Below are positions 25,516 through 34,758 of a DNA stretch of 64,000 nucleotides, piece by piece. How positions within the stretch are numbered: position 1 is the first letter of the stretch; every line of letters starts with the position of its first letter. Under the pieces are notes generated by a model. The model had not been told where the DNA came from, searched no databases, and saw only the letters and a program-made list of their open reading frames with translations. Origin of the DNA: Myxococcales bacterium (GTDB lineage: Bacteria > Myxococcota > UBA796 > SXON01); assembly GCA_009692585.1 (NCBI GenBank), contig SHYX01000023.1:10884-74883 (forward strand), written 5' to 3'. The position numbers and the translations under genes are program-made.

Positions 25516-27681
25516 ATGGGGGGCTCGATGGCGACTGTCGGCTCCCCTCCACGAAACCGCCCCGTCTCGAACGCCGCCTCGATGATGGGCAGCCTGCGTC
25601 GCAACTCCGACGCGGTGTTGGCGTTCGGTGTCTTCGGCGTGGTCGCGATCATGATGGTACCGCTGCCGCCGGTCATCCTCGACCTGCTGCTCGCGAGCAG
25701 CATCACCGTCTCGTTGCTGATCTTCCTCGTGGCGCTCTACGCCAAGAAGCCCGTCGATTTCTCCGTGTTCCCCACGGTGCTCCTCATCACCACGCTTTTC
25801 CGGCTGAGCCTCGGCGTGGCGAGCACGCGGCTGATTCTCACCCACGGCGCCGAGGGTCCGGGCGCGGCCGGGCACGTCATCGAGGCAGTCGGGAACTTCC
25901 TGGTCGGGGGCAACTACGTCGTCGGCCTGATCATCTTCTCGATCCTCGTCGTCATCAACTTCATGGTGGTGACCAAGGGTGCGGGCCGGGTCGCGGAGGT
26001 GGCGGCGCGCTTCACCCTCGATGCGATGCCCGGCAAGCAGATGGCCATCGACGCCGAGCTCAACGCCGGCCTCATCGACGAGAAGGTGGCCAAGCGCCGC
26101 CGCGCCGAGGTCGGACGGGAGGCGGACTTCTACGGCGCGATGGACGGTGCCAGCAAGTTCATCAAGGGGGACGCCATCGCGGCGATCCTCATCATCCTCA
26201 TCAACATCCTCGGCGGCATCATCATCGGCGTGGGGATGAACGGCCTCGACATCAAGACCGCGGTCTCCAACTACACCATCCTGACCATCGGCGACGGCCT
26301 CGCCAACCAGTTTCCGGCGCTGATCACCAGCGCCGCGGCCGGCATGTTGGTGACGCGCGTCAACGACGTCGAAGAGAGCTCGCTGGACAGCCAGCTGAGC
26401 CGCCAGGTGCTCGGAAATCCCCGCGTCCTGGCCATCCTCGCGGTGCTCGCGGGCATGTTCGTCCTGGTGCCCGGCCTGCGGCTGGTGTTCTTCGTCATCT
26501 CGGTTGGCCTCGGCCTGGCGGCGTGGTTCTTCAAGGACGGGGTCCCGCTCGCGGCGCCGGTCGAGGACGATGCGCCCGCGCTCGCGACGGAGGCGCCGAT
26601 CGAGGACCTGCTCAAGATCGACCCGGTGGCCGTCGAGCTCGGCCTCGACCTCATCTACCTGGGCGACGAGGCTCGAGGTGGCCAGCTGGTCGAGCGCGTG
26701 CAGCGCATCCGTCGGCAGCTCGCCCAAGACCTCGGCCTCATCCTGCCGACGGTGCGCCTGCGCGACAACGTGAGGCTCGGCGCTGGCCAGTACCGCGTGC
26801 TCCTGCGTGGTGAGGTTGTCGCGACGGGAAATGTCGTCGCTCGCCAGAACCTCGCGCTCGACCCAGGGGGGGTCACCGGCCCGCTGCGCGGTGTCGACGG
26901 TCAGGATCCGGTGTTCGGGATGAAGGGCATCTGGGTGCCCGACAGCGCCCGCGCCAAGGCCCAGCAGCTCGGCTACACCGTGGTGGACGTGCCGACGGTG
27001 CTCACCACGCACCTTGACGATCTCCTCAAGCGCTTCGCCCACGAGCTCTTCGGACGCCAGAACCTCGCGGAAGCCTTGGAGCGCGTGTCACAGGCCAACC
27101 CCAAGCTGGTCGAGGAGCTGACACCGGACCCGCTGCCCCGCGCGGTGGTGCTGCGCGTCTTCCGCAACCTCATTGCGGAGGGCATCGGCGTGCGCGACAC
27201 CCAGGGGATTCTCGAAGCGCTGGCGGAGTTCGCCCCGCGCACTCGCGACGCCGATGTGCTCACGGAGTTCGTCCGCCAGCGGCTCAGCCGAGCCGTGACC
27301 GCTCGCTTTGTCGGTGACGACGGCACCCTTCGCTACATGGGCCTCGCCGCCGATGCGGAAGACGCCGTCAGCCGTGGGTTGCAGGGCGGTGACGGCGGCG
27401 CGATGACCCTGGTCCTCGACCCCGACGCCACCCGCAAGCTCATCCAGGCCGTACGCGCCGCGGGCGAGCGGTTCGCCGGCCCCGGAGAGGCCGTGCTGTT
27501 GGTGCCGCCGCTGGCCCGTGTTCCGATGCGACGGCTCCTGGAAAAGGTGCTTCCTCGGGTACCCGTGCTCTCCCCTGGCGAGATCGTCCCGGGCACCGGC
27601 ATCGAGCGCGTGGCCGAAATCAGCCTCGGTGGCCGTGCGCCGAAGGACGGAGGGGCGGCTCATGCGTCCGCCGCGTCATGA
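25516..27681 (+). CDS. flhA: flagellar biosynthesis protein FlhA
   Basis: 721 aa. Eight or so membrane helices occupy residues about 35-335, with the conserved RLSLGVASTRLIL and the FHIPEP-type cytosolic loop (RVAEVAARFTLDAMPGKQMAIDAELNAG). A large cytosolic domain follows, with LRDNVRLGAGQYRV and a C-terminal export-gate domain. FlhA is the ring-forming gate of the flagellar type III export apparatus. A second ATG (25528) has GGGGGG just before it and may be the real start. It heads a co-oriented flagellar cluster. No sigma-54 promoter was seen upstream. Confidence 0.96.
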   Translation: MGGSMATVGSPPRNRPVSNAASMMGSLRRNSDAVLAFGVFGVVAIMMVPLPPVILDLLLASSITVSLLIFLVALYAKKPVDFSVFPTVLLITTLFRLSLGVASTRLILTHGAEGPGAAGHVIEAVGNFLVGGNYVVGLIIFSILVVINFMVVTKGAGRVAEVAARFTLDAMPGKQMAIDAELNAGLIDEKVAKRRRAEVGREADFYGAMDGASKFIKGDAIAAILIILINILGGIIIGVGMNGLDIKTAVSNYTILTIGDGLANQFPALITSAAAGMLVTRVNDVEESSLDSQLSRQVLGNPRVLAILAVLAGMFVLVPGLRLVFFVISVGLGLAAWFFKDGVPLAAPVEDDAPALATEAPIEDLLKIDPVAVELGLDLIYLGDEARGGQLVERVQRIRRQLAQDLGLILPTVRLRDNVRLGAGQYRVLLRGEVVATGNVVARQNLALDPGGVTGPLRGVDGQDPVFGMKGIWVPDSARAKAQQLGYTVVDVPTVLTTHLDDLLKRFAHELFGRQNLAEALERVSQANPKLVEELTPDPLPRAVVLRVFRNLIAEGIGVRDTQGILEALAEFAPRTRDADVLTEFVRQRLSRAVTARFVGDDGTLRYMGLAADAEDAVSRGLQGGDGGAMTLVLDPDATRKLIQAVRAAGERFAGPGEAVLLVPPLARVPMRRLLEKVLPRVPVLSPGEIVPGTGIERVAEISLGGRAPKDGGAAHASAAS

Positions 27682-27841
27682 AGATGACGTTGGCCGCAGA
27701 TGATTGGCGTCGGCGGCCCCCTGCCGCACGGCCTCCGCGATGATGAGAAAAACGGAGCACCGGGGGGCCCCCGATTTGATCGATCGTTCGCCCTCAACTT
27801 CCCGCAGCATCGACCGATGGGGGGGGATGGGCGGAGGGGCA

Positions 27842-28624
27842 ATGGTCACCAACATGATTCCCCGGGCATATTCCGCGCCACGCGAGCGGCTCGTCGACGG
27901 GATGACCCGTGACGACGCGTGCCGTCGATTCCAGAAGAAGATCCTCGCGGTGGCCCGCAAGGTGTGGACCCACGTACGTGACGATGCCAGCATCGACCTC
28001 GAAGACCTGACCAGCTTCGGCGTGGTCGGCCTGCTCGAAGCCTTCGAGCGATACCAGGACGGCCACGGCATGGAGTTCGCGGCCTTTGCCGAGTACCGGA
28101 TCCGCGGTGCGATGCTCGACGCGCTGCGCACGATGGACACCTTCACGCGCCGTCGGCGCGACACGGCCCGAAAGCTGAAGGCCGCCGAGATCAAGGCCCG
28201 CGCCGACAACAACCGCGAGCCCTCGCCCACCGAGGTCGCGGCCGCGATGGGCGCCAGCATCGAAGAGTATTGGCTGGCGCTCGAAATCGCGACGCCGGTC
28301 TCGCTGGTGCCCATCGACGACGCCATCGACGTCAACGGGTTCATCCGGATGGCGGTTTCGTCGGACGGCGAGAATGAAGCCCCGGCGCGCATCGCGGAAG
28401 AAGAAGTGCGGATCGCGCTGCGGCGCGCCGTCCAGGGCCTTCCGGAGCGAGAGCGACAGGTGACCCTGCTCTACTACGGTCGCGACATGAATCTTGCCGA
28501 GATCGGCGAGGTGTTTGCGGTCTCGCCGTCCCGCATCTGCCAGGTGCTCGGCATCGCCCGCGGCAAGCTCCGCGCGGCGCTGCTGCTCGCGCTGGATGCC
28601 GACGCGCAGCGGGTGGCGGGATGA
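27842..28624 (+). CDS. fliA: RNA polymerase sigma factor for flagellar operon (FliA/sigma-28)
   Basis: 260 aa from ATG 27842, preceded by GGAGG with a four-base spacer. Region 2 reads DLEDLTSFGVVGLLEAFERY and FAAFAEYRIRGAMLDALRTMD. Region 3 has RRRRDTARKLKAAEIKA and EPSPTEVAAAMG. Region 4 has LPERERQVTLLYYGRDMNLAEIGEVFAVSPSRICQ, split by family-typical residues. Sigma-28 directs late flagellar and motility genes. Between flhA and this gene are 160 bases with no gene; the usual flhF and flhG are missing. The stop overlaps flgF by four bases. Confidence 0.93.
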   Translation: MVTNMIPRAYSAPRERLVDGMTRDDACRRFQKKILAVARKVWTHVRDDASIDLEDLTSFGVVGLLEAFERYQDGHGMEFAAFAEYRIRGAMLDALRTMDTFTRRRRDTARKLKAAEIKARADNNREPSPTEVAAAMGASIEEYWLALEIATPVSLVPIDDAIDVNGFIRMAVSSDGENEAPARIAEEEVRIALRRAVQGLPERERQVTLLYYGRDMNLAEIGEVFAVSPSRICQVLGIARGKLRAALLLALDADAQRVAG

Positions 28625-29307
28625 GGGACCTCTACGTCGCGCTGAGCGGCGCGAGCGCGGCCTGGGACGGCATGTCGGGGATCGCGCAGAACCTCGCCAA
28701 CAGCAAGACCCAGGGCTACCGCGAGCAGCGCACCAGCTTCGAGCTGGTCGGCCCCCCCGGCGGTGAGCTGTACGCCGGGGTCGGCCAGGTCATCTACTCC
28801 ACGGCCGACGGCCCGCTTGAGCTCGACCAGGTGCCCACGCACCTTGCCCTGCGGGGCGACGGCTTCTTCGCGCTCGAAGACGGCACCTACACCCGCGACG
28901 GCAGCTTCCGGATCGACGGCGAGCGTCGGCTGGTGACCGGCGACGGGGTTCCGGTGCTCGGCGATCGCGGCGCCATCCAGCTTGAGCCCGGCGAGACGTT
29001 CACGGTCGGGCCGGACGGGACGCTCACCGCGTCGCTCACCGCGAGCACGTCGCGGGTCCTGGGCGCGGTGAAGATCGTGTCGCTCCGCCAGGCCGAGGCG
29101 CTCGGCGGCAACCGCTGGGGTGGCATCGAGGGCGAGCCGCTCCCCGAGACCACGATCGTGCAGGGCGCGGTCGAGGGCTCCAACGCCGACATCATGCGCG
29201 GCATGATCGAGATGATGGAAGCCAGCCATTTCTTCGAAGCCCAACAGAAGGCAATCCAGGCGAGCGACGAGACCCGCGCCCGCCTCAACCGAATCGGAGG
29301 AAGCTGA
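28621..29307 (+). CDS. flgF: flagellar basal-body rod protein FlgF
   Basis: 228 aa. N-terminal rod-protein signature LSGASAAWDGMSGIAQNLAN and the C-terminal SNADIMRGMIEMMEASHFFEAQQK form the coiled termini. The core contains LRGDGFFALEDGTYTRDGSF, the flagellar-hook-domain motif. FlgF builds the proximal rod with FlgG. Its start overlaps fliA by four bases and its stop is the first base of flgG. The set of overlaps indicates one tightly coupled operon. Confidence 0.94.
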   Translation: MRDLYVALSGASAAWDGMSGIAQNLANSKTQGYREQRTSFELVGPPGGELYAGVGQVIYSTADGPLELDQVPTHLALRGDGFFALEDGTYTRDGSFRIDGERRLVTGDGVPVLGDRGAIQLEPGETFTVGPDGTLTASLTASTSRVLGAVKIVSLRQAEALGGNRWGGIEGEPLPETTIVQGAVEGSNADIMRGMIEMMEASHFFEAQQKAIQASDETRARLNRIGGS

Positions 29308-30092
29308 TGCGTGCTCTCTACACGGCGGCAAGCGGCATGACCGCGTACCAGACCAAGATCGATAACATCGCGAACAACCTTGCGAATGCCAACACAACCG
29401 GCTTCAAGAAGGTGCGGGAGCACTTCGAAGACCTGGTGTACCAGAGCATGGGCGCGCGCGGTGGAGCCAACGGCGCCTCGGCGACCAACCCGCTGCAGAT
29501 GGGCAGCGGCGTGCGCCTCGCCTCGCTGATTCGCGACACCCGCACCGGCGACGCCACCGTGACGGGCAACCAGTTCGACATGATGGTCAGCGGTGAGGGG
29601 TTCTTCGTCGTCGAGACGCCCTCCGGCGAAGAGCTTTACACCCGCGACGGCGCCTTCACCGCCGACAACGAAGGCAACCTCATCACGGCCGCCGGCTACC
29701 GCGTCTCGCCGGGCATCCAGGTTCCCGAGGGGACGACCGAGCTGTTGATCGGGGAGGATGGCAATGTCACCGCGCGGGTGCAGGGGACCTCGGGCATCGA
29801 GGACACCGCGCTCGGTCAGTTCGAGCTGGCCCGCTTCCCCAATGCGGGCGGGCTCAGTGCCAGCGGTGGCAACTACTTCCGCGCCACCGTCGCCAGCGGC
29901 GAAGGCCAGCGGGGCACGCCCGGCAGTGAGGGCATGGGCATCATCCGCCAGGGTGCGCTCGAGGCCAGCAACGTCGACGTGGCCGAAGAGTTGGTGGGTA
30001 TGATCACCGCGCAGCGCAGCTTCGAGCTGTCGTCCAAGGTCATCCAGGCCGCCGACGAGATGATGTCGACCGCCGTCAACCTGAGGCGCTGA
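29307..30092 (+). CDS. flgG: flagellar distal rod protein FlgG
   Basis: 261 aa, the typical length. The N-terminus MRALYTAASGMTAYQTKIDN with IANNLANANTTGFKK is the classical rod/hook signature. The centre has MVSGEGFFVVETPSGEELYT and the C-terminus ALEASNVDVAEELVGMITAQ, with RSFELSSKVIQAADEMM following. FlgG forms the distal rod that passes through the LP rings. It directly follows flgF and precedes flgA. Confidence 0.97.
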   Translation: MRALYTAASGMTAYQTKIDNIANNLANANTTGFKKVREHFEDLVYQSMGARGGANGASATNPLQMGSGVRLASLIRDTRTGDATVTGNQFDMMVSGEGFFVVETPSGEELYTRDGAFTADNEGNLITAAGYRVSPGIQVPEGTTELLIGEDGNVTARVQGTSGIEDTALGQFELARFPNAGGLSASGGNYFRATVASGEGQRGTPGSEGMGIIRQGALEASNVDVAEELVGMITAQRSFELSSKVIQAADEMMSTAVNLRR

Positions 30093-30754
30093 TGCACCGG
30101 AAGTGGCTCGAACTGTGGCCGCTCCTGTTCCTCGCCGGAGCGCTCGCGCCCGCGGCCGCTTCGGCGGCGACCCCGGAAGCCGCGATCCGAACCGCGGTGG
30201 CCGCTCGGCTCGGTCTGCCCGAGGCGGACGTGTCGCTCACCGACCTCGACTCCCCAGAAGGGCTGCCGGCCGACGCCGACTTCACCGTGGAGTTGCCCGG
30301 GTACGCGCTGCGCGAGGGCCACCTCTCGGTGGAGCTCAAGTCGCGGCGTGGCAGTTGGCGCCTGCGTCCTGACGTCGCCCTGTGGGTCACGGTCCCGGTC
30401 GCGTCCAAGGCGATCGCGCGTGGGGAGCCGGTAGAGTCGAGCCCGATGCGGGTGCGGATGCGCGAACTGCGCGGAAGCACGCCGGTGGACGCCGACCTTT
30501 CCTGGGAGGCGACCACCAGCATCGCCGCCGGCCAGCCCGTCACCGTCGGGCGCGTACGGCGTCTGCCCGACCTCCGCGATGGCGCCCGCGTCAGCGTCGT
30601 GGTCAGCCGCGGCGGCATCTCGGTCCGCGCCCCCGGAGAGCTGCTCGCCGACGCCGTGATCGGGCAGACGGTCGCGGTGCTCAATCTCGCCACCCGCAGC
30701 CAGCAGCTCGGTACGCTCCAAGCCGATGGCACCGTCACCCTCGGAGGTTCCTGA
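30092..30754 (+). CDS. flgA: flagella basal body P-ring formation protein FlgA
   Basis: 220 aa. Signal peptide about residues 1-26 (LLFLAGALAPAAASAAT). The C-terminal SAF-like domain shows VASKAIARGEPVESS, DLSWEATTSIAAGQPVT, and GARVSVVVSRGGISVRAPGE. The ending VLNLATRSQQLGTLQADGTV is diagnostic. FlgA is a periplasmic chaperone for P-ring (FlgI) assembly. flgI itself is not found after flgH in this window. The stop codon shares a base with flgH's ATG. Confidence 0.9.
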   Translation: MHRKWLELWPLLFLAGALAPAAASAATPEAAIRTAVAARLGLPEADVSLTDLDSPEGLPADADFTVELPGYALREGHLSVELKSRRGSWRLRPDVALWVTVPVASKAIARGEPVESSPMRVRMRELRGSTPVDADLSWEATTSIAAGQPVTVGRVRRLPDLRDGARVSVVVSRGGISVRAPGELLADAVIGQTVAVLNLATRSQQLGTLQADGTVTLGGS

Positions 30755-31419
30755 TGCTCGTGGTCCTCGCCTTGGGCTGTGCGGTCGGACCCATGGGGCT
30801 CCTGGCGGCCCCGCCCCCCCCTCTCCCCGAGCCCGACGAGTACGTCGACGAGCCCGAGCCCGGCGCGTCGCTCTGGGCCAGCGCCGGCAGTCGCGCCGCC
30901 CTCGGCAACAACAACGCCCGCGCCGTCGGCGACGTGGTGACGATCAAGATCGACGAGTCGGTGGCGACCCAGTTGGGAGCGGACACCAACACCGCTCGCG
31001 ACACCAAGTCGAACTTCGCCATCGAGGCGCTGCTCGGCCTCGACACCTCGCTCCTACGTGACAACCCCAACATGGGCGGCAGCATCGGCCTGGGTGGCAG
31101 CAGCGGCACGTCGCTGGCGGGAAGCGGGCGGACATCGCGAGACGGATCGATGCAGACGACGCTATCCTGCACCGTCAAGGCGGTGTATCCGAACGGGACC
31201 ATCTTGCTGGAGGGCCGCAAGCGGGTCGGCGTCAACAACGAGACCCAGTTCGTCACCTTCCGCGGCGTGGCCCGGCCACGCGACATCAGCCTGGCCAACA
31301 CCATCGACTCCTACCGCCTTGCCGATGTGCAGGTCGAGGTGACCGGCGGCGGCGTGCTGGCCAACCAGCAGGGGCAGGGGTGGGCGACGTCCATCGCGAA
31401 TGTGTTGTGGCCGTTCTGA
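30754..31419 (+). CDS. flgH: flagellar L-ring protein FlgH
   Basis: 221 aa lipoprotein; signal MLVVLALGC with lipidated Cys9. FlgH signature motifs: SLWASAGSRAALGNNNARAV near residue 45, VGDVVTIKIDESVATQ, and a C-terminal region LLEGRKRVGVNNETQFVTFRG with IDSYRLADVQVEVTGGG. GGAGG precedes the ATG. It forms the L ring in the outer membrane, confirming a diderm cell envelope. The flagellar cluster ends here; downstream are fragments and unrelated genes. Confidence 0.94.
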   Translation: MLVVLALGCAVGPMGLLAAPPPPLPEPDEYVDEPEPGASLWASAGSRAALGNNNARAVGDVVTIKIDESVATQLGADTNTARDTKSNFAIEALLGLDTSLLRDNPNMGGSIGLGGSSGTSLAGSGRTSRDGSMQTTLSCTVKAVYPNGTILLEGRKRVGVNNETQFVTFRGVARPRDISLANTIDSYRLADVQVEVTGGGVLANQQGQGWATSIANVLWPF

Positions 31420-31508
31420 GCGTGGACGGGTGAACGGTTCCGGTGGGCGCGGGCGGGTGAGTCGCGGGGGCCCCACCGCGAGGCTGCGCTCGGCATGACC
31501 TTCGGCGC

Positions 31509-31865
31509 TCAGTCGTCATCCACCCAGGGGGGCAACTCGACTCGGGATGGCCCCACGAACAGCTCGTCGGATTGCACCTGGTGAAAGTTCCGGACGATCT
31601 GCGGCAGGTCGTCGGCCCTCGAATCATGCCACCACCGCTGAGTAGCGGACCGAAAGCGTTCGGCGAACCGTTGCGGTTCGATCAGTTCAAGCGCGGCCAT
31701 CGCCGCGATGTCGTCGCGATCCGTTTTATGGAAGCGGGCCAACTTCGCAATCTGGATGTTCGTGTCCTTTCCCGCGACCGCCAGGAGCGCGCCGGCCCGC
31801 CGTCCGGTGACCGCGGGCCCGCCCACGGCCCCGGTCTCCGCTCCGATCGCCGAAGAGGCAAGCAC
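31509..31865 (-). pseudogene. remnant of a nucleotidyltransferase-like (TA-type) protein
   Basis: The C-terminal part (about residues 30-118) reads KDTNIQIAKLARFHKTDRDD, IAAMAALELIEPQRF and ends WVDDD. IAKLARFxxxDRxDI is the conserved segment of nucleotidyltransferase/DUF6036-like proteins found in toxin-antitoxin loci. The catalytic GSxxxD N-terminal half is missing: the first about 28 residues look like antisense of unrelated plus-strand sequence at 31790-31953. It is therefore a fragment. A 50-codon GTG-started plus-strand frame (31801-31953) with a terminal hydrophobic segment overlaps its upstream end and is equally unsupported. Confidence 0.45.
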
Positions 31866-31966
31866 CCTCGATCCAACCGGCGTCGCCTTTGCGGTGGCAG
31901 CCGTCGTCCTCGCCGCGGGCGTGGTCGACCGGGTGGTGATGCGAGCGGGGTGATACCGGAGGGGCG

Positions 31967-33193
31967 ATGCTCCTGGCCGACCGCTGGTACCGCGAGTTCG
32001 TTCGCCGCCCAGACCTCCCCTGGGGGCTCCGAGCCGCGCTGGTCTACCTCGCCGTGCTGATCCGCAAGATGACTCGCGACGCGGTCTTCGTGCGCGCCGG
32101 GACGCTCTCCTACTGGTCGCTGGTGGCCCTCGTTCCGGCGCTGGTGCTCACCGCCCTGGTGCTGCGCGCGCTTGGCCTGGAGGCGTGGTTGGACTTCCAG
32201 ACCTTCGCGGGGCGGGCGCTGGCGACCCTGCTTCCGGATTGGAACGCGGTCGGTCTTCCCGCCGAGCTCGACGCGCGCAGCATCGGTGTCGCCGGCTTCA
32301 TGGTGGCCTTCGGCGCCAGCACCCGCATCTTCCTTGCCGCGGAAGAGGCGTACACCCGCATCTGGAACTCCCGGGTGCGTAGCGCGCTGACGACGCGCCT
32401 CGCGTTGTACTACGCCACCCTGACTGCCGGTCCGGCCGTCATCGCGCTGGGGCTCTCACTCACGGCCGAGGCGGAGGCGGTCACGACACCCGCCCTGCAC
32501 GTGGTCGCACCCATCGTGGTGTCGATGGCTGCGTTTTCGTTTGCCATCCGCGCGCTCCCGGACGCCGATGTCCGTTTTCGCAGCGCGGTGCTGGGCGGGG
32601 CGGTCTCGGCGATTGCGTTCGAGGTGGCCAAGGCGGGCTTCACCACCTACATCGACATTTTTCGGGGTGAGGGAGCGGCCACCCTCATCTACGGTTCGCT
32701 GGCCTTCGTCCCGGTGTTGCTCTTCTTCGTCTTCGTCCTGTGGGTGATCGTGCTGGCGGGGGTCGAGGTGGCCAGCGTCGACCAGCGGTGGCCCGAACTC
32801 CTGAGGGCCGAGGAGCGCATCGTCGAGGGCGCCGAGCATCGGAAGTCGGACGGGTTCTTCGCGCTGCAGGTGATGCTGGTGATTGTCCGGCGCTTTCTGG
32901 CGGGCGCGGGGCCGACGTCGTTGCCCCAGGCCACCGAGGCGCTGGTCTCCGATGCCGATCACGTCGCGTCGGCGCTCCGCACGCTGGAGGTCTCCGGGCT
33001 CATCGACGCGACGGCGCGCGGGTTTCTGCCGGCCGGTCCCCCGCAGGAGCTCAGCGCCGCCGAGGTGGTTCGGCAGTACCGCGAGCACACGCGGCCGTTC
33101 ACGGAGCCCGGCGCCGCCGGCGGCGCGCTCTTCGCGGCCGCCTTGGACGCGCCGGAGCTGGCGCACTCCCTCGCCGTCCTCGCCACGAGGTAG
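31967..33193 (+). CDS. YihY/BrkB family inner-membrane protein
   Basis: 408 aa. Six membrane segments span residues about 40-270, including TLSYWSLVALVPALVLTALV, RIFLAAEEAYTRIW (conserved between helices), FRSAVLGGAVSAIAFEVAK and LIYGSLAFVPVLLFFVFVLW. The C-terminal about 130 residues are a cytosolic winged-helix-like extension (VSDADHVASALRTLEVSGLI). The YihY/UPF0761 family is of unproven transport function. The next gene begins three bases after its stop, so the two are cotranscribed. Confidence 0.85.
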   Translation: MLLADRWYREFVRRPDLPWGLRAALVYLAVLIRKMTRDAVFVRAGTLSYWSLVALVPALVLTALVLRALGLEAWLDFQTFAGRALATLLPDWNAVGLPAELDARSIGVAGFMVAFGASTRIFLAAEEAYTRIWNSRVRSALTTRLALYYATLTAGPAVIALGLSLTAEAEAVTTPALHVVAPIVVSMAAFSFAIRALPDADVRFRSAVLGGAVSAIAFEVAKAGFTTYIDIFRGEGAATLIYGSLAFVPVLLFFVFVLWVIVLAGVEVASVDQRWPELLRAEERIVEGAEHRKSDGFFALQVMLVIVRRFLAGAGPTSLPQATEALVSDADHVASALRTLEVSGLIDATARGFLPAGPPQELSAAEVVRQYREHTRPFTEPGAAGGALFAAALDAPELAHSLAVLATR

Positions 33194-33195
33194 CG

Positions 33196-34719
33196 GTGCG
33201 GCGCTCCACGATTGCCGCGGTCGCGGTTCTGGCGGTGCTGGTTCCGATCGCAGCGATGCTGCCAGGGCTGGTGCCCACCGCCGCGCGCGCGCACGGCTTG
33301 GCCGTGAGGGAGGCGGGTTGGTGCCGCCGGGGACTGTGCGTCGACGGCGCCAGCGCCGGCCGGATCACCGCCCGAGCCGCCTACCTGGGTTGGGACGGCG
33401 TGCTGCACCTGGTCGACGTGAACATCGCCGACGAGCACGCGGCCGGGGGCGTCCTCGCGCGTGCCCAGCCCTCCGCCGACCTGAGCGCCGCCCGACTCCC
33501 GGACCTTCCCTTCGTGCGCCGGGTCGATGTCGAAAACCTCGTGGTCGAGGGCACGCCGCTGCCGCCGCTGTCGGGCCAGGTGCTCCCCGAGCGGCACCTC
33601 GTCGGCCAGGATGCCCGCGTCGACGGCGACCAGGCCGAGCTGATGCTCCACACCGAATTCGGCGACGTCCAGCTGACCGTGAGCCCGGGAGTTGCCGGGA
33701 GCCGCGCCGTCGCCGCGCGTTGTCGATGCACGCTGGAGCATCCTTCGCTCGGCGGCGCCCTGGTCGACCGCGACCTCCGCATCGCCGGCAACCTCGATGG
33801 CAGCACCTTCACCGGGGAGGTGATGGTGGAAGGCGTGCGGGTGGCGGTCGAGGCCCACCTCGGTGGGCCGGCACGCCTGACGGGGCGGTTTGCCCTGCGG
33901 CCGACGCCCATCGCGCAGGTGTACGCCATCTTCGCGCCGGTCGTGCCGGAGTTGGACCGCGCCGAGCTGCGGGGCACGATCTCCGGTACGGGTCGGCTGA
34001 CGATCGAGCCGCTGTCCGTCCACTTCGAACCGAAGATCGAGGCGTTCGCCGTGGATGGGCTCGTCGGTCCGGAGTACCGCTACGGCTCGTTCACCTGGTT
34101 GGGCCACGATGCGACCGGGGGGCCGACGCCGATCACCGGCGGGGACGAGGTCCCGGGCTGGATCTCGTTGCAGAACGTGGGCGAGCTGTTGCCCATGGCG
34201 ATCATCTCGGCGGAAGACGCTTCTTTTCTTCAGCATCCCGGCTTCGACGTCCAGGGAATGCTCGCGGCGGCGGACGCCAACGCGGAGGCACACGAGGTGG
34301 TGCGCGGGGGCAGCACGCTGACGCAGCAGCTCGCCAAGAACCTCTTCCTGACCGGCGATCGCTCCTACGCGAGGAAGCTGCGCGAGCTGCTCTATGCGGT
34401 GGAAATGGAACGTGAACTTGGGAAATCCAGGATACTGGAGCTGTACCTGAACGTCGTGGAGTGGGGCCCCGCCATCCACGGTGCCCGCGCGGCGTCCGAG
34501 GCGTACTTCCTCAAGGAACCGCGCGGATTGCTGACGGAGGAGGCTGCGTTTCTGGCCAGCATCCTCCGAAACCCCCGTGGCGGCTGGGCGCGACAGTACG
34601 TCGGCGGTCGGCTCAACGCCACACGCCTTGGGTGGATCATCGACAACATGGTGGGCCTGCACCCGGTCTTGCGCCGCGAGGCGCTGGCGCGCGAGGTGCG
34701 CTTCGTGCCGCCGGAGTAG
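33196..34719 (+). CDS. monofunctional peptidoglycan transglycosylase (GT51) with large N-terminal domain
   Basis: 507 aa, GTG start three bases after yihY. An N-terminal membrane anchor (about 5-30) precedes a beta-rich extracytoplasmic domain of about 280 residues. The C-terminal part (about 330-490) is GT51: ISAEDASFLQHPGFD with the catalytic Glu-Asp, RGGSTLTQQLAKNLFL, RKLRELLYAVEMER and ELYLNVVEWGPAIHG. There is no transpeptidase domain. The enzyme should polymerise lipid II into glycan strands. The long N-terminal extension is not part of MtgA-type enzymes and resembles AsmA-like beta sheets only loosely. Confidence 0.85.
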   Translation: MRRSTIAAVAVLAVLVPIAAMLPGLVPTAARAHGLAVREAGWCRRGLCVDGASAGRITARAAYLGWDGVLHLVDVNIADEHAAGGVLARAQPSADLSAARLPDLPFVRRVDVENLVVEGTPLPPLSGQVLPERHLVGQDARVDGDQAELMLHTEFGDVQLTVSPGVAGSRAVAARCRCTLEHPSLGGALVDRDLRIAGNLDGSTFTGEVMVEGVRVAVEAHLGGPARLTGRFALRPTPIAQVYAIFAPVVPELDRAELRGTISGTGRLTIEPLSVHFEPKIEAFAVDGLVGPEYRYGSFTWLGHDATGGPTPITGGDEVPGWISLQNVGELLPMAIISAEDASFLQHPGFDVQGMLAAADANAEAHEVVRGGSTLTQQLAKNLFLTGDRSYARKLRELLYAVEMERELGKSRILELYLNVVEWGPAIHGARAASEAYFLKEPRGLLTEEAAFLASILRNPRGGWARQYVGGRLNATRLGWIIDNMVGLHPVLRREALAREVRFVPPE

Positions 34720-34758
34720 CGATAGACGCCGGCACCGGCGAGTTACCCGGCCGCGCCC

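Noticed and set aside
25492..27042. long minus-strand frame antisense to flhA
   Set aside because: His/Glu/Arg/Asp-rich shadow with no conserved pattern; FlhA on the plus strand is unambiguous.
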